In this document: positions 33,787 to 35,406 of the stretch, one piece after another
Layout: each line of letters opens with the position of its first letter
Numbering within the stretch: the stretch's first letter is position 1
Assembly: GCA_964522015.1 (NCBI GenBank)
Contig: CAZFST010000038.1
Coordinates: 1 to 35,406, forward strand
Source: QQWI01 sp964522015
GTDB taxonomy: Bacteria; Bacillota; Clostridia; Peptostreptococcales; Acidaminobacteraceae
Reading direction: 5' to 3'
Length of the DNA stretch: 35,406 nucleotides
Translations under genes and position numbers: made by a program
The notes under the pieces: model-generated
Database searches by the model: none
What the model saw: the letters and a program-made list of their open reading frames with translations, nothing else
What the model was told of the DNA's origin: nothing

Positions 33787-34719
33787 TTATAGTTTTTGCG
33801 CCACTCTTAGCTTAGCGCTCCGAGAGCGAGGATTATCTGCTAGTTCTTTTGCTGATGGCAAGATGGGTTTTCTCGTGATCACTTGAAGTTGTTGAATGGT
33901 ATCGCAGATGCAAACTGGAGACGTGGGTGGACAAATACAATCCTTAGCCAAATCTCTAAATGTATTTTTGACAATCCGGTCCTCAAGAGAATGGAATGTA
34001 ATAATTGCAATTCGGCCGCCTTTGTTTAAATGTTGATTGGCCTGCATGATTGTCTGAGGAATAATAGCCAGTTCCCGATTGACTTCAATCCTAATGGCTT
34101 GAAATGTCCGCTTTGCAGGATGTGGTCCATCCATTCTAGCCCCTTTTGGCACAGCTGCTTTAATCACACTGACTAGTTCGTGGGTGGTTTTTATCGGCAT
34201 TTCTTTTCGAGCTTCAACGATGAAATTAGCAATCCGCTTTGCCCAATTATCTTCGCCGTAATCTCTTATGATTTGTTCAAGTTCTTTCGCAGTGTATGTA
34301 TTAACGACATCAAATGCACTGATTTTTCCACTGGGATCCATACGCATATCCAGTGGTGCGTCATGGTTATAAGAAAAGCCTCGTTCTGGGGTATCTAATT
34401 GATACGAAGACACGCCAAGGTCCATTAAAATACCATCGATTTTAGGGATGTTTAAATCTTTCAAAACATCTTCCAGTTGAGCAAAATTACTTCTGTAGGG
34501 TTTAAAATGCTCACCAAAACGCTCTAAACGTTTGCTTGCTGCCGTTAAAGCTTCTGGGTCTTGGTCGATACCAATTAGTAGACCCTCAGGAAGTTGTTCC
34601 AAAATGCCCTCCGAGTGACCACCGCCACCCAATGTGCCATCAACATAAATACCATTTGGTTTTATGTCAAGGGCATCTAAGCATTCTTGATAAAGCACTG
34701 ATAAATGTTCAAATGCCAT
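33787..34719 (-). CDS. rsmH: RsmH (MraW), 16S rRNA m4C1402 methyltransferase
   Basis: A 310-residue S-adenosylmethionine-dependent methyltransferase acting on C1402 of 16S rRNA. The SAM-binding region is VDGTLGGGGHSEGIL (about 26-40), followed by DLGVSSYQLDTPERGFSYNHDAPLDMRMD, a long family signature, and ITFHSLEDRIVK near residue 240. Complete and normal in length. Start: AGGAGG before the ATG. It is second in the cluster, 11 nt after mraZ, the conserved order across bacteria. Confidence 0.98.
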   Translation of the reverse strand: MAFEHLSVLYQECLDALDIKPNGIYVDGTLGGGGHSEGILEQLPEGLLIGIDQDPEALTAASKRLERFGEHFKPYRSNFAQLEDVLKDLNIPKIDGILMDLGVSSYQLDTPERGFSYNHDAPLDMRMDPSGKISAFDVVNTYTAKELEQIIRDYGEDNWAKRIANFIVEARKEMPIKTTHELVSVIKAAVPKGARMDGPHPAKRTFQAIRIEVNRELAIIPQTIMQANQHLNKGGRIAIITFHSLEDRIVKNTFRDLAKDCICPPTSPVCICDTIQQLQVITRKPILPSAKELADNPRSRSAKLRVAQKL

Positions 34720-34730
34720 CCGCTAACCTC

Positions 34731-35162
34731 CTATATCCCTAATTGAGACATCTGTTCCGCAAGGGCTTCAAAACTAAGACCATCTTCTTCATGATAGGAA
34801 GCCCATGCAGTCTGATCCCAAATTTCAATCCGTGTTGAAACACCAATGACAACAACATCTTTATCTAACTTGGCATATTCTCTTAAATTTTGAGATATAG
34901 CCATTCTACCTTGCTTATCCAATACACACTCCATTGCCCCTGAATAAAACGTCCGTGCGAACTGACGGGCATGTTTGTTACTGAGTGGTAATGCTTTGAT
35001 TTTTTCTTCGATATTCATCCATTCTGATTCTGGAAAAACAAACAAACAAGCATCTAATCCTTTTGTGATATAGAACGTTTCAGTGAGCTTATCGCGAAAT
35101 CTAGCGGGCATGCTTATGCGACCCTTCGGATCCATTATATGTTCGTATTCACCGAAAAACAT
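34731..35162 (-). CDS. mraZ: MraZ, transcriptional regulator of the dcw cluster
   Basis: A 143-residue DNA-binding repressor with two AbrB/SpoVT-like halves, each carrying the D-x-x-GR motif: DPKGRISMPARFRD near residue 11 and DKQGRMAISQNLREYA near residue 81. MraZ proteins form rings that bind repeated sites in their own promoter. Start: ATG at 35162 begins the family-typical MFFGEYEH, with GAGG 6 nt upstream; a GTG four codons up is within that repeat region. The three 10-nt spaced repeats at 35165-35188 are the expected target, so it likely autoregulates. First gene of the dcw cluster. Confidence 0.97.
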   Translation of the reverse strand: MFFGEYEHIMDPKGRISMPARFRDKLTETFYITKGLDACLFVFPESEWMNIEEKIKALPLSNKHARQFARTFYSGAMECVLDKQGRMAISQNLREYAKLDKDVVVIGVSTRIEIWDQTAWASYHEEDGLSFEALAEQMSQLGI

Positions 35163-35164
35163 AC

Positions 35165-35188
35165 TCCACCTCACTCCACTTTAACCCA
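35165..35188 (-). promoter_or_regulatory. MraZ operator, three repeats on a 10-nt period
   Basis: Reading the minus strand, TGGG (35188-35185), TGGA (35178-35175) and TGGA (35168-35165) recur every 10 nt, each preceded by a G. This matches the spacing of the TGGG-type direct repeats bound by MraZ in E. coli and other bacteria. They lie just downstream of the predicted start site and reach into the ribosome site. Confidence 0.75.
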
Positions 35189-35197
35189 CTTTACTAT

Positions 35198-35226
35198 ATT
35201 TTAGATGAAAAAAATCGATTTTGCAA
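35198..35226 (-). promoter_or_regulatory. Sigma-A promoter for the dcw cluster (mraZ)
   Basis: TTGCAA (35226-35221), 17-nt spacer, TAAAAT (35203-35198) on the minus strand. The start would be near 35191, just upstream of the MraZ operator. Confidence 0.7.
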
Positions 35227-35304
35227 CCAAAAGTATCAATTTCCCAAAACATTTTTTCATTACCAAGCTGTCTTTGCAACACTTACAGCTATATAGACAA
35301 TAAG

Positions 35305-35340
35305 AAAACCCCCACCACTATATCTAGTGGCAGGGGTTTT
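35305..35340 (-). terminator. Terminator upstream of the dcw cluster
   Basis: A 16-bp stem (AAAACCCC-TG-CCACTA with TAGTGG-TG-GGGGTTTT, two G-U pairs) and a GATA loop, followed by U residues. It would end transcription arriving from beyond the window. Confidence 0.85.
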
Positions 35341-35371
35341 GATTGATAATCCGGGTCTTTGACAGTTGAAT

Positions 35372-35403
35372 AAAAAAAATCGCCTTCAAAAGCTTGAAAA
35401 GGC
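35372..35403 (-). terminator. Second terminator at the window edge
   Basis: GCC-TT-TTCAA and TTGAA-GGC pair around a short loop (two-nucleotide bulge), followed by GA and eight U residues on the minus strand. It lies about 30 nt before the terminator at 35305-35340, so the two act in tandem for an unseen upstream gene. Confidence 0.75.
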
Positions 35404-35406
35404 TTA

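Noticed and set aside
1..35406. CRISPR arrays, transposases, integrases, phage genes or toxin-antitoxin pairs
   Set aside because: I looked on both strands and found no repeat-spacer arrays or mobile-element proteins; gene content and base composition are uniform and core-like.

Overview
The window looks like a chromosomal segment of a low-GC member of the Bacillota, most likely class Clostridia. The reasons are an AT-rich sequence, strong AGGAGG-type ribosome sites, a dcw cluster with DUF881 and Sbp genes, a PheB-type ACT protein and Gram-positive 11-bp Pho boxes. I cannot name the genus from sequence alone. Every protein gene except pheB is on the minus strand, so transcription runs mostly from high to low coordinates. 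I see no insertion sequence, prophage, CRISPR array or other sign of transfer. This is mostly core genome, and the interest is in gene arrangement and regulatory architecture.

Region A (35406 to 21289) is the division and cell-wall (dcw) cluster: two terminators, the mraZ promoter with a three-repeat MraZ operator, then mraZ, rsmH, ftsL-like, a class B PBP with one PASTA domain, murF, mraY, murD, ftsW, murG, divIB/ftsQ, two tandem DUF881 genes, sbp and ftsZ. murE, murB and ftsA are absent from their usual places. The block is punctuated by a hairpin between ftsL and the PBP gene and by a terminator with an overlapping extended -10 promoter in front of murF.

Region B (21178 to 17350) holds two divergently built c-di-GMP genes: an HD-GYP phosphodiesterase and a membrane PAS/GAF/GGDEF diguanylate cyclase. 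They stand where many spore-forming Clostridia keep spoIIGA-sigE-sigG.

Region C (17324 to 7728) is a phosphate regulon: a phoB/phoP-type response regulator behind its own Pho box, then pstS behind a second Pho box, a methyl-accepting chemotaxis receptor inserted between pstS and pstC, then pstC, pstA, pstB, phoU and the phoR-type kinase. A strong terminator directly after pstS and stem-loops after the receptor gene and after phoU suggest graded expression along the operon. The chemoreceptor in this position suggests phosphate sensing is linked to motility.

Region D (7676 to 1) holds pheB on the plus strand, sharing a divergent promoter region with a type IIA topoisomerase pair (parE/gyrB-like then parC/gyrA-like, with an unusual Met at the quinolone-contact Ser position), followed by a DEAD-box RNA helicase with a long structured leader that ends in a terminator-like hairpin, an unknown single-pass membrane protein, and a tRNA-Asn gene cut by the window edge.
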